A stretch of 7,994 bases of DNA from a bacterium HR27. GTDB taxonomy: Bacteria; Chloroflexota; Chloroflexia; Thermomicrobiales; Thermomicrobiaceae. The position numbers and the translations under genes are program-made. The stretch covers positions 1 to 7,994 of the forward strand of contig BEID01000046.1 of the NCBI GenBank assembly GCA_002898975.1. The letters are read 5' to 3'. Position 1 is the first letter of the stretch; each line of letters begins with the position of its first letter. Positions 6,848-7,994 of the stretch are shown here, piece after piece. The notes below the pieces were generated by a model. That model was given only the letters and a program-made list of their open reading frames with translations. It had not been told where the DNA came from and did not search any database.

Positions 6848-7994
6848 CTCCGGCTCCTCGCGTGCGGTGCGCAGAAACGCGTCACGATCTCGAAGAGTGC
6901 CCGCGTCGCGAACTCGAGCGTGTCGACCGAAATGCGCTCGTCGTGCGCGTGAGCCAGATCGAACTCTTCTGGGTGGTCGCGCATCGGCATGAATCCGTAG
7001 ACCTTGATGCCCGGCAGGCACTTGGCGTCGGTGCCGCCCGGAACGAGATACGGCACGACGCGTGCACCAGGATCGAGCTCCGCCATCGTTTCGCCGATGA
7101 CCCGGAACAACGGCGAGTCCGGGTCGGCCTCGATGCCGCGACCGCGGCTCGTGAGCTGGACTTCGACGTTCGGTCCGACGAGCCGCTGGACCTCGGCGGC
7201 GAACGCTTCCGGATCTTGACCCGGCAGGATGCGGCCGTCGACCTCGATCGTCACTTCCGACGGGATGACGTTGATCCGGTGCCCGCCCCGGACGATCGTC
7301 GGCACAGCGGTGTTGCGCGTCATGGCGTAGAGCAGCCGCCGCTCGCCACCACCTAGCGGGAGCGCTGCCAGCCGTTCCCACGTCGGATCGGCCAGGGTTG
7401 CCTCGATCTGCTCGCGGATGCGGCCGCCGAGAGCCTGGCCGATCTCGCGGAGGAAACGTGTCACGGTAGGTGTGAGGACAGTCGGAAACGTGTGGGTGCT
7501 CAGCGTCAAGATCGCGCGGGCGGCATGCTGCATCGCGGTATCAGGGATCGGCATAGAAGCATGGCCAGGCTCGCCACGGGCGATGAGCCGCAGGCGTGCA
7601 GCTCCCTTCTCCCCGGTCTGGCAGAGGTAGAAACGCTGGCTGCCGAGCGTCAGTGCCATACCGCCGCCCTCGTTGATCGCAAACTCGGCATCGATGAGTT
7701 CGCGCCGGTTCTGCCACATCCAGCAGGCACCGAATTGGCCACCAGCTTCCTCGTCCGCGAAGACAGCGAAGATGACATCGCGCTCCAGCGGGATCTCCAG
7801 GCGGCGAAGGAGCAGCATTACCCCGAGTTCGCAGGCGACCAATCCCTTGGTATCGACCGCGCCACGTCCCCAGACTTTGCCGGCGACGACTTCGCCCCCG
7901 AAGGGATCGCGTGTCCACTTGGCTCGCTCGACGCTCACGACGTCGCTGTGTGCCATCAAGAGGAGCGGCCGGCCTTTCCCCTGCCCGCGCAGCC
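6844..7994 (-). CDS. M20-family zinc metallopeptidase (5' end outside window)
   Basis: This is a carboxypeptidase, dipeptidase or deacylase of the M20/ArgE/DapE/CPG2 group, which hydrolyses amide bonds with two metal ions. About 382 residues are visible, and reading frame continues past the window edge; a TTG at 7959 and ATG at 7956 are internal, because LLLMAHSDVV is the usual interior strand. The metal-site residues appear in order: His in MAHSDVV (about 7956-7936), Asp in GRGAVDTKG (codon 7854-7852), the Glu-Glu pair in FADEEAGG (7752-7747, catalytic base plus ligand), Glu in INEGGG (7671-7669), and His in AHAHDERIS near 6951. The lid-domain segment GGHRINVIPSEV and PGGTDAKCLPG are also present. 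The WTRDPFGG...WGRGAVDTKG pattern favours the yscS/PM20D1-like branch. The stop overlaps the HAD start by four bases. Substrate is unknown. Confidence 0.94.
   Translation of the reverse strand, partial: LRGQGKGRPLLLMAHSDVVSVERAKWTRDPFGGEVVAGKVWGRGAVDTKGLVACELGVMLLLRRLEIPLERDVIFAVFADEEAGGQFGACWMWQNRRELIDAEFAINEGGGMALTLGSQRFYLCQTGEKGAARLRLIARGEPGHASMPIPDTAMQHAARAILTLSTHTFPTVLTPTVTRFLREIGQALGGRIREQIEATLADPTWERLAALPLGGGERRLLYAMTRNTAVPTIVRGGHRINVIPSEVTIEVDGRILPGQDPEAFAAEVQRLVGPNVEVQLTSRGRGIEADPDSPLFRVIGETMAELDPGARVVPYLVPGGTDAKCLPGIKVYGFMPMRDHPEEFDLAHAHDERISVDTLEFATRALFEIVTRFCAPHARSRR
6854..6859 (-). promoter_or_regulatory. Ribosome binding site of the HAD hydrolase gene
   Basis: GAGGAG on the minus strand lies six bases before ATG 6847, within the last codons of the M20 peptidase gene. 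It supports the short start against the long upstream open frame. Confidence 0.65.

Noticed and set aside
6679..7356. Plus-strand open frame of 225 codons opposite the HAD and M20 genes
   Set aside because: It is the complement of two clear enzymes with complete motifs, and its product is charged low-complexity sequence.
6848..7381. N-terminal extension of the HAD hydrolase giving 413 residues
   Set aside because: The extra 178 residues only shadow the M20 peptidase gene in another frame; a ribosome binding site sits right before ATG 6847.
1..7994. CRISPR array, tRNA, rRNA, transposase, phage or toxin-antitoxin features
   Set aside because: I looked for regularly spaced repeats, cloverleaf-like sequence, DDE or integrase motifs and small paired genes on both strands and found none.

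Overview
This is a GC-rich, densely coded bacterial window with seven recognisable protein families, one small unknown gene and no RNA gene, transposon, CRISPR array or prophage signature that I can see. The strong G/C bias at third codon positions, Arg/Ala/Val-rich and Lys-poor proteins, very short intergenic gaps and the gene style would suit a Chloroflexota/Thermomicrobia-like bacterium. That placement is an inference from composition and overall impression only.

Plus strand, bases 1-4956, is one tightly packed operon-like block. It holds the 3' end of a MacB/LolD-type ABC ATPase, a 991-residue double-FtsX permease that overlaps it by ATGA, a YibE/F-family membrane protein starting 7 bases later, and an Ogt/MGMT-type O6-alkylguanine DNA alkyltransferase whose start shares a base with the preceding stop (TGATG). 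The first two genes form an ABC system, probably exporting or extracting an envelope substrate. YibE/F has no firmly known role, and the alkyltransferase is a DNA repair enzyme joined to this membrane block by translational coupling.

Minus strand, bases 7994-4959, is read toward the first block. It holds an M20-family metallopeptidase (5' end outside the window), a HAD-superfamily phosphatase-like hydrolase overlapping it by 4 bases, a 91-residue unknown protein with a good ribosome binding site, and a rhomboid intramembrane serine protease with an intact Ser/His dyad. Gaps of 68 and 81 bases separate the last three genes; they hold a 9-bp tandem repeat and a 9-bp-stem hairpin.

The two blocks meet tail to tail, with only two bases between the alkyltransferase and rhomboid stop codons and no obvious terminator. 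The content is mostly ordinary housekeeping and envelope functions. The least explained items are the YibE/F protein with its His-rich tail inside an ABC/DNA-repair operon, the unusual layout of the large permease, and the small unknown gene next to the rhomboid protease.
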